Positions 38,944 to 52,830 of a DNA stretch of 64,000 nucleotides are shown one piece after another (the stretch's first letter is position 1; the number at the start of each line of letters is the position of its first letter). Below the pieces are notes generated by a model. That model was not told where the DNA came from. It worked only from the letters and a program-made list of their open reading frames with translations, and searched no databases. Source of the DNA: Aeromonas tecta. GTDB lineage: Bacteria > Pseudomonadota > Gammaproteobacteria > Enterobacterales > Aeromonadaceae. Both the position numbers and the translations under genes were made by a program. The DNA is taken from NCBI RefSeq assembly GCF_000820185.1, contig NZ_CDCA01000010.1, positions 1 through 64,000 of the forward strand, read 5' to 3'.

Positions 38944-39712
38944 ATGGACCCTCTCAACATCTGGTTGCCCAAGCTGAACGAGCTGGTGGAAGAGGCGGCC
39001 GTATCAGTCAACATCAACGACATCAATCACGCCGTCATGATGGTCACCCCCGACGATCTCGATGACTTCGCCATCGGCTTTCTGTTCGCAGAAGGCATCA
39101 TTCAAGGCAATCAGGATGTGCACGAGATCCAGGTTACGGCCTCCGAATACGGCGTCGTGCTCGATGTGACCATCGCCAATCGCTGTCTCGCCGCGCTGAA
39201 TCAACGCAAGCGTCGTCTCACCGGTGCCACCGGTTGTGGCATCTGCGGGGTCGAAGCCATCGAGCATGCCTTGCCCGCCCTCACGCCGCTTGTACCACTG
39301 ACGCCGCCTACCGCGACCACCCTGGTCAATTTGCGCGAACGCATTGCCCCCTGGCAGTGCAAGGCTCGCCAGAGCGGGGCGCTGCATGCCGCACTGGCGC
39401 TGGATGCCCATGGCGAGATAGTGGCCTGCCGGGAAGACATCGGCCGCCACAATGCGCTGGACAAGCTCATCGGCATGCAACTGCGCCAGCCAACCCGGCA
39501 CAATACCCTGGTCATCACCAGCCGCTGCGGCAGTGAACTCATCCACAAGGCGGTGCAATTTGGTGCCGCTCACCTCATCAGCCTTGCATCCCCCAGCCAG
39601 CTTGCCGTGCGACTGGCCCTGAAATACAACCTGAACCTCATTCATGTGCCCAGGTTTGACGCACCGGTCTACTATTCCCATGCCCGGCCCTCAGACCAGA
39701 TCGGAGAACCCA

Positions 39713-39729
<17 letters not shown>
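38944..39729 (+). CDS. fdhD: Formate dehydrogenase accessory sulfurtransferase FdhD
   Basis: The 261-residue protein has the sulfur-transfer CxxC motif (C98 and C101 in TGCGICGVEAIEHA). Family segments include DDLDDFAIGFLFAEGII, GEIVACREDIGRHNALDKLI and VITSRCGSELIHKAVQFGA. FdhD moves sulfur from IscS to the molybdenum cofactor of formate dehydrogenases. The start is uncertain: a GTG at 38935 or the ATG at 38944, neither with a clear Shine-Dalgarno sequence. The next gene begins inside its last codons, so the two are coupled. Confidence 0.94.
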
Positions 39730-42010
<2,281 letters not shown>

Positions 42011-42043
42011 GAGTCACTTACCCTCTTTCTCATCCTCCTTTGA

Positions 42044-42067
42044 CCCCTGCCCATGGCAGGGGTTTTT
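42044..42067 (+). terminator. Terminator of the fdhD-fdhF-like unit
   Basis: CCCCTGCC/GGCAGGGG with a CAT loop is followed by TTTTT, 34 bases after the stop. Confidence 0.93.
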
Positions 42068-42292
42068 CATAGCTGGTGCTCGTTCGAACCAACCGTTCGA
42101 CGAAGCTGTATGGCAATTGTATGGCTAACCACCTTTAGGTAGATGGGGCCCGGGGATGCCGATATTCTTGGCGCCCTTTCCGGCCTGGGTGATGCAGATC
42201 ATCGGTCGGCAATCCGAAACGACATGCGCCTGTCGAGCCGGGTGGCCTGGCGCCGCCGGTTTGCGGTGCGCGAGCCAGTGCGAGCCACACAC

Positions 42293-43429
42293 ATGCTGAA
42301 AGCAACCTCTCCCCTGATGGCCGGTCTGGCCCTCACCATGACGCTGGCATCTGCCCCGGTGACGGCGGCTGATCCCGAGCGGGAAGAAGCGACCGAGGCC
42401 AGCCAGGATGGCAAGGGCAACGCGACCACCAAGAAAAAGGCCGAACGTTCCCCCTGGTTGTTCGTGCCGCTACTGAGCTCCAGCCCCAAGCTGGACACGG
42501 CGGCGGGGCTGATGGTGGGGTATATGCATCAGTTTGACGAGCAGTCACGGCCATCGCTGTTCACCGTCTCGGCCAAATACACCACCTCCGACTCCCTGAT
42601 CGCCAGCGCCTTCGCCAAGACCTCCTTCGGGACGGATCACCATCGCATCGTCGGCGGCGTCATCTCCGGCGACATCAACAACGACTACGCGGATTACCTC
42701 GGCAGCGGCCGAGCCCTTGAGACCAACGACAACTTCCGCTCCGCCTTCTTCCGCTACCTCTACCGGGTGGAAGGCGACTGGTTTGTCGGCGGCATGGCGG
42801 CCTATTCGAACTACGAGATGCAGGGCCGGGATCTGCAGTCGGATCAGATCCTGGATGAGTTGGGGCTGGAGGGCTTCACCTCGGGGGGGCTCGGGTTGGT
42901 GGTGCAGCATGACTCCCGTGACAGCGACTTTAGCGCGACCAAGGGCTGGTACCTCAACGTCAACAATCTGGCTTATCGGGAAGGCTTGGGCGGGGAGCAG
43001 GACTTTGATATCTATCGGGTCGACTACCGTGGCTACTGGTCTCACGGCGATGGCCATGTGCTGGCGGTGCGCAACCGCAACCAGTTTTCACAGGATGCAC
43101 CGAGCGGCTCCTATTCCCCCATCTACCTGCGTGGTTACACCCCGGGTGAGTACCTGGGTCAGCACATGTCCGCCATCGAGGTGGAGGAGCGCTACAAGCT
43201 GGCGGATCGCTGGACCATGACCGCCTTCGCCGGTGTCGCCTGTCTCTATGGCGACGCCGTCAGCGGCGAGTCGCTCGATTGCACCGACAGTGATAACGTC
43301 TATCCCGCCTGGGGGGCAGGTATCCAGTATCTGCTCAAGCCGGAGGAGGGCATAGTCGCCAACCTGGAATATGCGATGGGCAAGGATAACAACAGTGGTA
43401 TCTACCTGAAGATGGGTTACAGCTTCTGA
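42293..43429 (+). CDS. BamA/TamA-like outer-membrane beta-barrel protein without POTRA domains
   Basis: A signal peptide (LKATSPLMAGLALTMTLASA, cut near TAA) is followed by a short charged segment rich in Glu and Lys. A barrel region ends in KMGYSF, with the terminal phenylalanine of outer-membrane proteins. Surface-antigen (D15) features include GGLGLVVQHDSRDSDFSATK, GWYLNV and PIYLRGYTPGEYLGQH. There is no room for POTRA domains. The function is unknown; similar proteins are called surface antigens. The start is uncertain: the ATG at 42293 gives 378 residues, and earlier in-frame ATGs (42143, 42224) would add an arginine-rich extension. Confidence 0.82.
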   Translation: MLKATSPLMAGLALTMTLASAPVTAADPEREEATEASQDGKGNATTKKKAERSPWLFVPLLSSSPKLDTAAGLMVGYMHQFDEQSRPSLFTVSAKYTTSDSLIASAFAKTSFGTDHHRIVGGVISGDINNDYADYLGSGRALETNDNFRSAFFRYLYRVEGDWFVGGMAAYSNYEMQGRDLQSDQILDELGLEGFTSGGLGLVVQHDSRDSDFSATKGWYLNVNNLAYREGLGGEQDFDIYRVDYRGYWSHGDGHVLAVRNRNQFSQDAPSGSYSPIYLRGYTPGEYLGQHMSAIEVEERYKLADRWTMTAFAGVACLYGDAVSGESLDCTDSDNVYPAWGAGIQYLLKPEEGIVANLEYAMGKDNNSGIYLKMGYSF

Positions 43430-43433
43430 CAAA

Positions 43434-43451
43434 GCGGCCCGTGAGGGCCGC
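43434..43451. terminator. Hairpin between convergent barrel and diguanylate cyclase genes
   Basis: GCGGCCC/GGGCCGC with a GTGA loop lies in the 25-base gap between two converging stop codons. There is no U-tract on either strand, so it may only slow polymerase. Confidence 0.55.
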
Positions 43452-43454
43452 GGC

Positions 43455-45029
43455 TCAGTGCTCCACGACCACCCGGTTGCGGCCCTGGCGCTTGGCTTCA
43501 TAGAGCGCCTTGTCTGCCTGTTTGAGCACGGCGCCGAGATCGCTGCCCTGATGGGAGGACCAGTGGGCGACGCCAAGGGAGATGGTGATGCAGCCCGCGC
43601 TTTCCATCTCATGGCTCGCCACTTTTAGCCGTAGTCGTTCGGCGATGGCCTCGGCCTGCTTCAGGGTGACATTGGGCAATAGCAGCAGAAATTCTTCACC
43701 GCCGCTGCGGCACAGCGCCGCGTCCGGCCTGACATCCTGCCGCATCAGGTGTGCTAACGAGACGATCACCTGATCGCCGACATCGTGGCCGAAGCTGTCG
43801 TTGATCTTCTTGAAATGATCGATGTCGAGGGCGACCACCGAGAGCGGTTTTGGCTCCACCAGATACTCATCCAACAGCCTCTGAATGGCGCGCCGGTTGA
43901 ACAGGCCCGTCATGGGATCGGTGTGGCTGTCGTTGTGCAGCTTGTCGATCTTGGTATTGAGCAGGCCCAACCCCTTGAGGATGGCCTGCTTCAATTGGGC
44001 TGCCTCGAAATACCAGGCACGAATGCCCGCGATGTTGGAGATGGCGCCCTGTTGATCCATCAGGCTGGCCCGCTTGGCCAGCTGACGCAGGGGGCGGGAG
44101 ATGAAGGTAGCGGAGAGCCAGATGATGAAGAGGATGAAGAGGGTGGTCGGGATCATCTGCATCAGCACGCCGGACATGTGCTCATCGAGCCCTTCCAGGG
44201 TGGCGCTGCGGGGACGCTGGGCCACCACGCCCCAGCCCGTGCTGGCGACGGGGGCGAAACCGGTCAGCATCTCGGTGCCGCCTGAGTTGATCACGTCGAG
44301 GGAGCCGTCATCCCCCTTGAGCACCTCGTCGACCGCAGGGTTGCCCTTGATCTTGTGACCGACCCGCTTGGTGTCCGGGTGATAGATCAGCGTCTTCTCC
44401 CGATCCACCACATAGAGGTAGGAGCCGTCCTGATAGTAGTGTTGGCCGAGCAGGCTGGAGAGGACGCTGGTGGACTGCAGGTAGATGGTGCCGGCGACAT
44501 AGCCAAGATAGCGCTTGTCCTTGGAGAACACCGGATAGGAGAGGCTGATGAGGTAGTTGCCGGTCAAGGAGACGAAAGGATCGGTGATCTGCGGCTGCTG
44601 GCTCTTGATGGCTTCGAGTGCGGTGGGAGAGCTCAGTTTTGCACCCTTCACCTGCAGCGTCTCGGGGGAGACGGCGACGATGGTGGCGTCGCGATTGACG
44701 ATGACCACGGAGTTGAAGGTGCTGGTCTGCAGTCGCAGGCGATTGACTTCCCCATCGAGGGCCCGGGTGTCATCCCCTTGTAGCAAGGGCGCCAGCAGGC
44801 TGGCGCTATAGGCCAGCTGACCCTGGGCCGACTGGATCATGCTGTCGGCGGAGGCGGCCAGCTTGGTCGCGTAGACACGGTTGGATTCCAGGGTATTGGC
44901 AATCAGCAACTGCCGCTGCGCCTGATAGATGGCGTAAAAGCTGTTACCAAAGGTCGCGAGGACACCGAGTACGGCCAGGGCCAGAATGAGGCGATGCAAA
45001 TCAAACTTCAACAGCCAGTGAAGTTGCAT
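43455..45029 (-). CDS. Membrane diguanylate cyclase with periplasmic Cache sensor
   Basis: The 524-residue protein has an N-terminal membrane helix (HRLILALAVLGVLATFGNSF). A double-Cache extracellular domain follows (about 40-280; GNYLISLSYPVFSKDKRYLG, YLYVVDREKTLIYHPD). A second membrane helix (TTLFILFIIWLSATFI) and a HAMP-like linker precede the C-terminal GGDEF domain. The active site reads RSGGEEFLLLLPN at about residues 441-453, a functional GGEEF variant. It should make cyclic di-GMP in response to a small periplasmic ligand. The RxxD inhibitory motif appears as RQDVRPDAALCR just upstream, partly conserved. Confidence 0.93.
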   Translation of the reverse strand: MQLHWLLKFDLHRLILALAVLGVLATFGNSFYAIYQAQRQLLIANTLESNRVYATKLAASADSMIQSAQGQLAYSASLLAPLLQGDDTRALDGEVNRLRLQTSTFNSVVIVNRDATIVAVSPETLQVKGAKLSSPTALEAIKSQQPQITDPFVSLTGNYLISLSYPVFSKDKRYLGYVAGTIYLQSTSVLSSLLGQHYYQDGSYLYVVDREKTLIYHPDTKRVGHKIKGNPAVDEVLKGDDGSLDVINSGGTEMLTGFAPVASTGWGVVAQRPRSATLEGLDEHMSGVLMQMIPTTLFILFIIWLSATFISRPLRQLAKRASLMDQQGAISNIAGIRAWYFEAAQLKQAILKGLGLLNTKIDKLHNDSHTDPMTGLFNRRAIQRLLDEYLVEPKPLSVVALDIDHFKKINDSFGHDVGDQVIVSLAHLMRQDVRPDAALCRSGGEEFLLLLPNVTLKQAEAIAERLRLKVASHEMESAGCITISLGVAHWSSHQGSDLGAVLKQADKALYEAKRQGRNRVVVEH

Positions 45030-45261
45030 GGGGAGAACAGATCCTTGTCAGTCGGCGTCGATGCGCCAGGGCATTGGCCGATTCTACTGGGGTTGCGGGT
45101 TCAAAAGCTACCTCTGGCTACCTCTAATGAGACGAGTTGACTCGATCCAAACCGCTTGTCCAGCTTGCTGATATTTACCACAAAAAGGAGCTGCAAGCCG
45201 GCAGGGTGATTGGCAAAGGAGGGAAAAGGGTGAGCGCCATTCCCTGGCACTGCGCTATTTT

Positions 45262-45657
45262 TCAGGCGAGGTACAGGGCCTCAGTGACCTGCTCGGCAAA
45301 ATCGGCGGTCTTGCCCTCTTGCTGTTCCTGAATGGCGATATGGGTCATGGCGGTGGTGGCCGTGGCGCCGTGCCAGTGTTTCTCTCCCGGCGCTATCCAG
45401 ACCACGTCCCCGGGTCGGATGTGACGGGCGGGCTCGCCCCACAGCTGGATCAGGCCACAGCCGGCGGTGACGATCAGGGTCTGACCCAGGGGGTGGACAT
45501 GCCAATGGGTGCGGGCACCGGGCTCGAAGGTGACGCTGACCCCGAGGGCGCGGGCCGGAGCATTGGCCGCAAACAGAGGACCGACCCGTACCCTGCCGGT
45601 GAAGTAGTCGCTTGGGCCCTGGCTGGAGGCTTGTGAGCCGCTGGATTGAATAAGCAT
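45262..45657 (-). CDS. Small cupin-domain protein
   Basis: The 131-residue protein has a single cupin barrel. Motif 1 is [17 protein letters not shown] (about residues 51-67) and motif 2 is [16 protein letters not shown], giving the histidines of a metal site. Such proteins are often annotated as carboxymuconolactone-decarboxylase-associated or quercetinase-like cupins; the substrate is unknown. AGGAG precedes the ATG. It lies just downstream of the alcohol dehydrogenase on the same strand, separated by a GC hairpin. Confidence 0.88.
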   Translation of the reverse strand: MLIQSSGSQASSQGPSDYFTGRVRVGPLFAANAPARALGVSVTFEPGARTHWHVHPLGQTLIVTAGCGLIQLWGEPARHIRPGDVVWIAPGEKHWHGATATTAMTHIAIQEQQEGKTADFAEQVTEALYLA

Positions 45658-45752
45658 GATGCTCTCCTGTTAGATGGGTTGGGCCGCGCCTGCGGGCAAG
45701 CGTCGGCCACGCCGGCCAGGATGGTGGCCGGAGAAGGGATGGTGGTTTGGGT

Positions 45753-45776
45753 GGCGGTGCGGGGAGCCGCACCGCC
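45753..45776 (-). repeat. GC-rich hairpin after the alcohol dehydrogenase gene
   Basis: GGCGGTGCGG/CCGCACCGCC is a perfect 10-bp stem with a 4-base loop, 14 bases beyond the stop of the dehydrogenase gene. There is no U-tract. It probably limits or stabilises transcripts reaching the cupin gene. Confidence 0.6.
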
Positions 45777-45789
45777 AGCGCGGGCGAGA

Positions 45790-46839
45790 TCAGCCCTTGA
45801 GTGATGCCATATCGATGACGAAGCGGTACTTGACGTCACTCTTTAGCATGCGCTCGTAGGCATCGTTGATGCCCTGGATGGCGATGGTCTCCACGTCGGC
45901 GGTGATCTTGTGCTGACCGCAGAAATCGAGCATCTCCTGGGTCTCCTTGATGCCACCGATGAGGGAGCCCGCCACCGACTTGCGACCCATGATGAGGGGT
46001 ACCGTATTCAGCATGGGGTTGAGATCGCCGAGGTAACCGACTAACACCAGGGTGCCGTTGATGGCCAGGGCCGGCAGATAGGGGTTGAGATCGTGCACAT
46101 AGGGCACGGTATCGATGATGAGATCGAATTTTCCCTTCACCGCCGCCATCTGTGCAGCCTGGCTGGAGATGACCACGTGATCGGCGCCGAGCCGGTGGGC
46201 GTCTTCTTCCTTGCCGGGGGAGCGGGTAAACAGTGTGACCTCGGCCCCCAGTGCACTGGCGAGTTTCAACGCCATGTGACCGAGGCCGCCAAGGCCGATG
46301 ACGGCAACCTTGCTGCCCGGGCCTGCCTGCCAGTGGCGCAGGGGCGACCAGGTGGTGATGCCGGCGCACAGCAGGGGCGCCGTGCCCGCCAGCTCCAGCC
46401 CATCGGGAATGTGCAGCACAAACTTGTCCGAGGTGACGATCTGCTCCGAATAGCCGCCATAGGTCGTGCTGCGATCCTGCCTGTCGACACCGTTATAGGT
46501 CAGGGTGGGGAACTGCTCGCAGAACTGCTCCAGCCCCTGCTCACAGGGGGCACAGTGCTGGCACGAATCGACCATACAACCGACGCCGACCCTGTCCCCC
46601 GCTTTGAAACGGGTCACGGCGCTGCCGACCCGGCTCACCCGGCCGATGATCTCGTGACCCGGCACCATGGGATAGTGGCTGTTGCCCCAGTCGTTGCGGG
46701 CGTTGTGCAAGTCCGAGTGGCAGACACCGCAATATTGGATCTCGATCACCACATCATCGGCGCGAGGCTCGCGTCGCTCGAAGTGGAAGGGCGCCAAGGG
46801 CACCTGGGCCGACTGGGCGGCATAGCCGAGTACTTTCAT
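45790..46839 (-). CDS. Zinc-dependent NAD(P) alcohol dehydrogenase (YahK-like)
   Basis: The 349-residue medium-chain dehydrogenase has the catalytic zinc site GVCHSDLHNARNDWG and VPGHEIIGRVSRVG. The structural zinc site has four cysteines (CMVDSCQHCAPCEQGLEQFC). The cofactor-binding motif is VIGLGGLGHMALKLA. It belongs to the cinnamyl-alcohol-dehydrogenase-like group that reduces a broad range of aldehydes with NADPH. GAGGA eight bases upstream favours the ATG at 46839; another ATG two codons earlier is too close to that site. Confidence 0.93.
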   Translation of the reverse strand: MKVLGYAAQSAQVPLAPFHFERREPRADDVVIEIQYCGVCHSDLHNARNDWGNSHYPMVPGHEIIGRVSRVGSAVTRFKAGDRVGVGCMVDSCQHCAPCEQGLEQFCEQFPTLTYNGVDRQDRSTTYGGYSEQIVTSDKFVLHIPDGLELAGTAPLLCAGITTWSPLRHWQAGPGSKVAVIGLGGLGHMALKLASALGAEVTLFTRSPGKEEDAHRLGADHVVISSQAAQMAAVKGKFDLIIDTVPYVHDLNPYLPALAINGTLVLVGYLGDLNPMLNTVPLIMGRKSVAGSLIGGIKETQEMLDFCGQHKITADVETIAIQGINDAYERMLKSDVKYRFVIDMASLKG

Positions 46840-46845
46840 CGCCAT

Positions 46846-47150
46846 ATTCCTCGTCTGATCTTGGGGCTGTGGCCCCGCCGTGGTGTGAAGGCTGTGCAGG
46901 CACAGCCGGATGTGCCCATGGAGTGTCGATGCCAAGGCCGGATCCCTCAAGTGCGTTGGGACGATATTCCGTGCGGGCCTCCGGCGGCTGAGACATTGGA
47001 GCGGGAGTCAGTGTAGCGGCTGCGTGTCGCGCCGATTAGCCGGCGCAGTGCGCATGGGTCTATGAGAGGGATTCATCAATGTCGCAATGGATCTGGAATG
47101 ACCGGGCGACGGAGAGGGGTAGATAGTGGGCGAGCGGCATCGAGAGGGGC
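46846..47150. other. Intergenic region between alcohol dehydrogenase and LysR genes
   Basis: These 305 bases contain the upstream region of the minus-strand dehydrogenase gene and the downstream region of the LysR gene. I see no gene and no clear terminator or operator. Confidence 0.4.
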
Positions 47151-49658
<2,508 letters not shown>

Positions 49659-49700
49659 CCCTCGTTTCATCTGGGCGGCTATGCCGCCCACCCCCTATGC

Positions 49701-49734
49701 AAAGGCCCCCTCAGATGAGGGGGCCTTTCGTTTT
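49701..49734 (+). terminator. Terminator of the 6-phospho-beta-glucosidase gene
   Basis: AAAGGCCCCCTC/GAGGGGGCCTTT, a perfect 12-bp stem with an AGAT loop, is followed by CGTTTT. Confidence 0.93.
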
Positions 49735-49800
49735 ACCGCCGTGCCCCTGTCGGGCGCCGACGGTGTGCGGATCTGATCATGTGCGGCGCAGGACTGGGCA

Positions 49801-50559
49801 CTAGATAAACATGCCGCCGGAGGCCTCGATGCGCTGGGCGTTGATCCAGCGGTTGTCGGCAGAGAGCAGTGAGGCGATGACGCCGCCGATGTCATCGGGC
49901 TGGCCGACCCGGCCGAGCGCGGTCTGGCTTGCCACGAAGTCGTTGAGCGCCGGATTGTCACGCACGGCGCCCCCGCCAAAATCGGTCTCGATGGCGCCGG
50001 GTGCCACCACGTTGACCGCGATGCCCCGTGGGCCCAGCTCTTTGGCCAGATAGTGGCTGAGCACTTCGATCCCCCCCTTCATGGCCGCATAGGCGGCGTA
50101 GCCGGGCAGGGCGAAGCGGGTGAGACCAGTGGAAAGGTTGACGATGCGCCCGCCATCCGCGATGAGGGGCAACAGCTTCTGGGTCAGGAAGAAGGTGCCC
50201 TTCAGGTGGATATTGAGCAGGGTGTCAAACTGCTGCTCTGTGGTCTGCTCGAAGCTGGCGTGGATGCCGATGCCGGCGTTGTTGACCAGGAAGTTGAACT
50301 GCCCGCGCTGCCACTCCCGTTGCAGCAGTTGCTGCACCTGATCTGCGAAGGCAACAAAAGAGGCGCTGTCGGCCACATCGAGCGCCAGGGCGTGAGCCTT
50401 GACCCCGAGGGCCTGGGCTTGGGCCACCACGTCGGCAGCCTCTGCAGCCTGACTGCGGTAGGTGATGATGAGATCGACGCCCTTGGCCGCGAGGGCGAGG
50501 GCGCTGTGTTTGCCAAGGCCGCGGCTGGCGCCGGTGATGAGGGCGATAGGTCTGGTCAT
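49801..50559 (-). CDS. SDR family oxidoreductase
   Basis: This 252-residue classical SDR has the nucleotide-binding motif ALITGASRGLGKHSALALAA, NAG in FLVNNAGIGIHASF and the catalytic YAAMKGGIEVLSHYLAKELG. It ends with NAQRIEASGGMFI. The basic residue after the glycine motif and the TYRSQ stretch suggest NADPH. The substrate is unknown. It is divergent from a LysR gene that probably regulates it, a very common pairing. Confidence 0.9.
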   Translation of the reverse strand: MTRPIALITGASRGLGKHSALALAAKGVDLIITYRSQAAEAADVVAQAQALGVKAHALALDVADSASFVAFADQVQQLLQREWQRGQFNFLVNNAGIGIHASFEQTTEQQFDTLLNIHLKGTFFLTQKLLPLIADGGRIVNLSTGLTRFALPGYAAYAAMKGGIEVLSHYLAKELGPRGIAVNVVAPGAIETDFGGGAVRDNPALNDFVASQTALGRVGQPDDIGGVIASLLSADNRWINAQRIEASGGMFI

Positions 50560-50616
50560 GGGGTGACTCCAGTCTAGGGAATGAGGAGCTCGAGGCGAGC
50601 CGACAGAGTCACTGTA

Positions 50617-50638
50617 TTATCCCTTTCATGAGGGATAA
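50617..50638. promoter_or_regulatory. Perfect inverted repeat between SDR and LysR genes
   Basis: TTATCCCT and AGGGATAA, separated by six bases, form a perfect 22-bp palindromic element in the 127-bp divergent region. It is a good candidate for the LysR-family protein's operator. Confidence 0.65.
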
Positions 50639-50686
50639 AGATGGCGATAATGAATGCACTGTTCCGTTTGAAGAGACAATCACGCC

Positions 50687-51610
50687 ATGGATCAACTGGA
50701 TGAGATGAGGCTGTTCGTGCGCGTCGCCGAACTCGAAAGCTTCAGCCGCAGCGCAGAGCAACTGGCCATCCCCAAGGCGACGCTCTCGGCGGCCATTCGC
50801 CGGCTGGAGGAGCGGATGGGCACCCGCCTGCTGCAGCGCACCACCCGGCGGGTGCAGCTGACCACAGATGGCCAGCTCTGCTATGCCCGCTGCCGGGATC
50901 TGCTGGCGGACATGGAGGAGTTTGGTGGTCTGTTTCGCCAGGAGGGGCAGATCTCGGGTCAATTGAGAGTCGACATGCCAAGCCGGATGGCCCGTCATCT
51001 GGTGATCCCGGCGCTGCCCGCCTTGCTGGCCGCCCATCCCGACTTGCAGCTGATGCTGAGCAGCACCGACCGGCGAGTCGACTTGGTGCGCGAGGGCTTT
51101 GACTGCGTGGTGCGGGTCGGAGCGCTGGAGCCCTCCAGCCTGGTGGCACGTCCCCTCGGTCAGTATCGCCAGATCAACTGTGCCAGCGCCGGCTACCTTG
51201 CCGCCCACGGGCTGCCCCAGAGCCTTGCCGACTTGGCAGGGCATCGGCTGGTGCACTACGGCACCGGGCTCGGGCGCGGCGAACCCGGATTTGAGTACTT
51301 GGGCGAGGATGGCCGCCCCGCGACGCTGCCCATGACGGTGAGCCTCACGGTCAACGACAGCGAATCCTATCTCGCGGCGGCGCGGGCCGGGCTTGGCATC
51401 ATCCAGATGCCGCGGGTCGGGGTGGAGGCGCTGCTGGCCAGCGGCGAGCTGGTGAGCATCCTGCCCCAGTGGCAGGCGCCGCCGCTGCCCATTCATGCGC
51501 TCTATGCTCATCGCCGTCAGCTGGCCCCCAGAGTCCAGCTGTTCATTCACTGGCTGGCCGGCTTGTTGGCCGATGCGCAGGAGGTGGATTCAGAGCCGGT
51601 AGCGCTGTGA
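50687..51610 (+). CDS. LysR-family regulator divergent from the SDR gene
   Basis: The 307-residue protein has the winged helix MRLFVRVAELESFSRSAEQL, then AIPKATLSAAIRRLEERMGT. The effector domain reads GQLRVDMPSRMARHLVIPAL. This places it in the subgroup (AaeR/DmlR-like) commonly paired with SDR genes. The 3' end overlaps the convergent AraC-family gene by 21 bases. It probably controls the SDR through the inverted repeat at 50617. Confidence 0.9.
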   Translation: MDQLDEMRLFVRVAELESFSRSAEQLAIPKATLSAAIRRLEERMGTRLLQRTTRRVQLTTDGQLCYARCRDLLADMEEFGGLFRQEGQISGQLRVDMPSRMARHLVIPALPALLAAHPDLQLMLSSTDRRVDLVREGFDCVVRVGALEPSSLVARPLGQYRQINCASAGYLAAHGLPQSLADLAGHRLVHYGTGLGRGEPGFEYLGEDGRPATLPMTVSLTVNDSESYLAAARAGLGIIQMPRVGVEALLASGELVSILPQWQAPPLPIHALYAHRRQLAPRVQLFIHWLAGLLADAQEVDSEPVAL

Positions 51611-52600
51611 GCGGTATTGGCTCGGGGATTGGGCGAAGGCCTCCTTGAAGAAGCGGGTGAAGCTGCTCTGGCTGGCGAAACCGAGCCGCCCACCCACCTC
51701 CTGTAGCTGCAGGCTGGGGTCCTGCAGCAGGCGGCACGCCTCTTCTCTTCTGACCTGATCCAGCAGCGCCGAGAAGTGGCAGCCCTCCTCGCGCAGGTGG
51801 CGATTGAGGGTCCAGCGGGTCAGCTTGAGGGTATCGCAGATGCCGCTCAGCAGGGCCTGCGGCTCGCCGCCATCTTGCCAGAGGGTGCGCCGGATCAGCG
51901 CAAGCACTTGCTCGCGATAGTGGCTGGGGGGACGCAGCAGGCTCATCTGGTTGCCAAGTTCTCCCAGCAGCATGGGTTGCAGCGCCAGGTTGTGGCTGGC
52001 ATAGGGCATGTCGAGCAAGGCGGCGGGGAAGCGCAGCTGATAGCCATCCCCCTGGCGCAGCCGCCCTCCCAGCCAGGCCGCCAGCTCGCGCCACAATCTG
52101 GGGCGCACCGGGGTGGGCAGCACCAGCTGGCCCTCTCCCGGGTGGTAGAACTGGAGCAGGGCATAGAGGTGACAGAGGTTGGCCAGGCTGCTCATGGCGA
52201 TCACGTCAGGGTGATCGGAATCTGAGTAGTAGCTGAGGCGGGCCAGCCCGTCTTCCTCCTGCAGCAACAGTCTGTCGCACTCGCCGATGAGCGGGCGAAA
52301 GGAGAGGAAAAAATGCAGCGCCTGGCGCAGGGTGGCGGCGTTGCAGCACAGGCTCGCCAGTGGCAGATAGTCGGCAAACAGCCCCGTCAGCGAGGGGGGC
52401 GCCCAGTTGTGGGCCAGATCCGCATAAGGGGCGACCTGGGCCAGCAGCCGAAAGTGGCGCGGCGCATCGATCCGGCCCTGGGGGAGCTGCAACTCCTCCT
52501 TGGCAATGCCGGCTCCCTGCAGCAGTAGGTCCGGATCCCGTCCCTGTCTCTGCCAGTGGTACATGCAGTGCAGGGCGATCCGGTTTGAGACAGTTTTCAC
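51590..52600 (-). CDS. AraC-family regulator (OruR/Arabinose_bd type)
   Basis: This 336-residue protein has an N-terminal ligand domain (about residues 10-200, with FADYLPLASLCCNAATLRQA and HFFLSFRPLIGECDRLLL). Two C-terminal AraC helix-turn-helix motifs lie at about residues 240-335 (ICDTLKLTRWTLNRHLREEG and VGGRLGFASQSSFTRFFKEA). Overall length fits the OruR-like group. It is divergent from the GH3 lipoprotein gene and may control it. Its last 21 bases overlap the end of the convergent LysR gene. Confidence 0.9.
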   Translation of the reverse strand: MKTVSNRIALHCMYHWQRQGRDPDLLLQGAGIAKEELQLPQGRIDAPRHFRLLAQVAPYADLAHNWAPPSLTGLFADYLPLASLCCNAATLRQALHFFLSFRPLIGECDRLLLQEEDGLARLSYYSDSDHPDVIAMSSLANLCHLYALLQFYHPGEGQLVLPTPVRPRLWRELAAWLGGRLRQGDGYQLRFPAALLDMPYASHNLALQPMLLGELGNQMSLLRPPSHYREQVLALIRRTLWQDGGEPQALLSGICDTLKLTRWTLNRHLREEGCHFSALLDQVRREEACRLLQDPSLQLQEVGGRLGFASQSSFTRFFKEAFAQSPSQYRSQRYRL

Positions 52601-52830
52601 GACGAAATCCTTGTCGACGATGGCCCTCCATCATCGGCCAGCCGCTGGAAATTACCGTGAGCCAGGTTCCTCTTAATGTTTCAGATTTGTAACCAAGGGT
52701 AACCCTGCAAGCCTTTTCACAGTTTTGAACACTGCTCCCAACCGACAAATTCCTGCTCCCGGCAGGCAAGTGGGGCGGGCGTGTTTTGCATAGAGTGGCC
52801 GGACCTACACACACAAGGAAGGTCACAATA

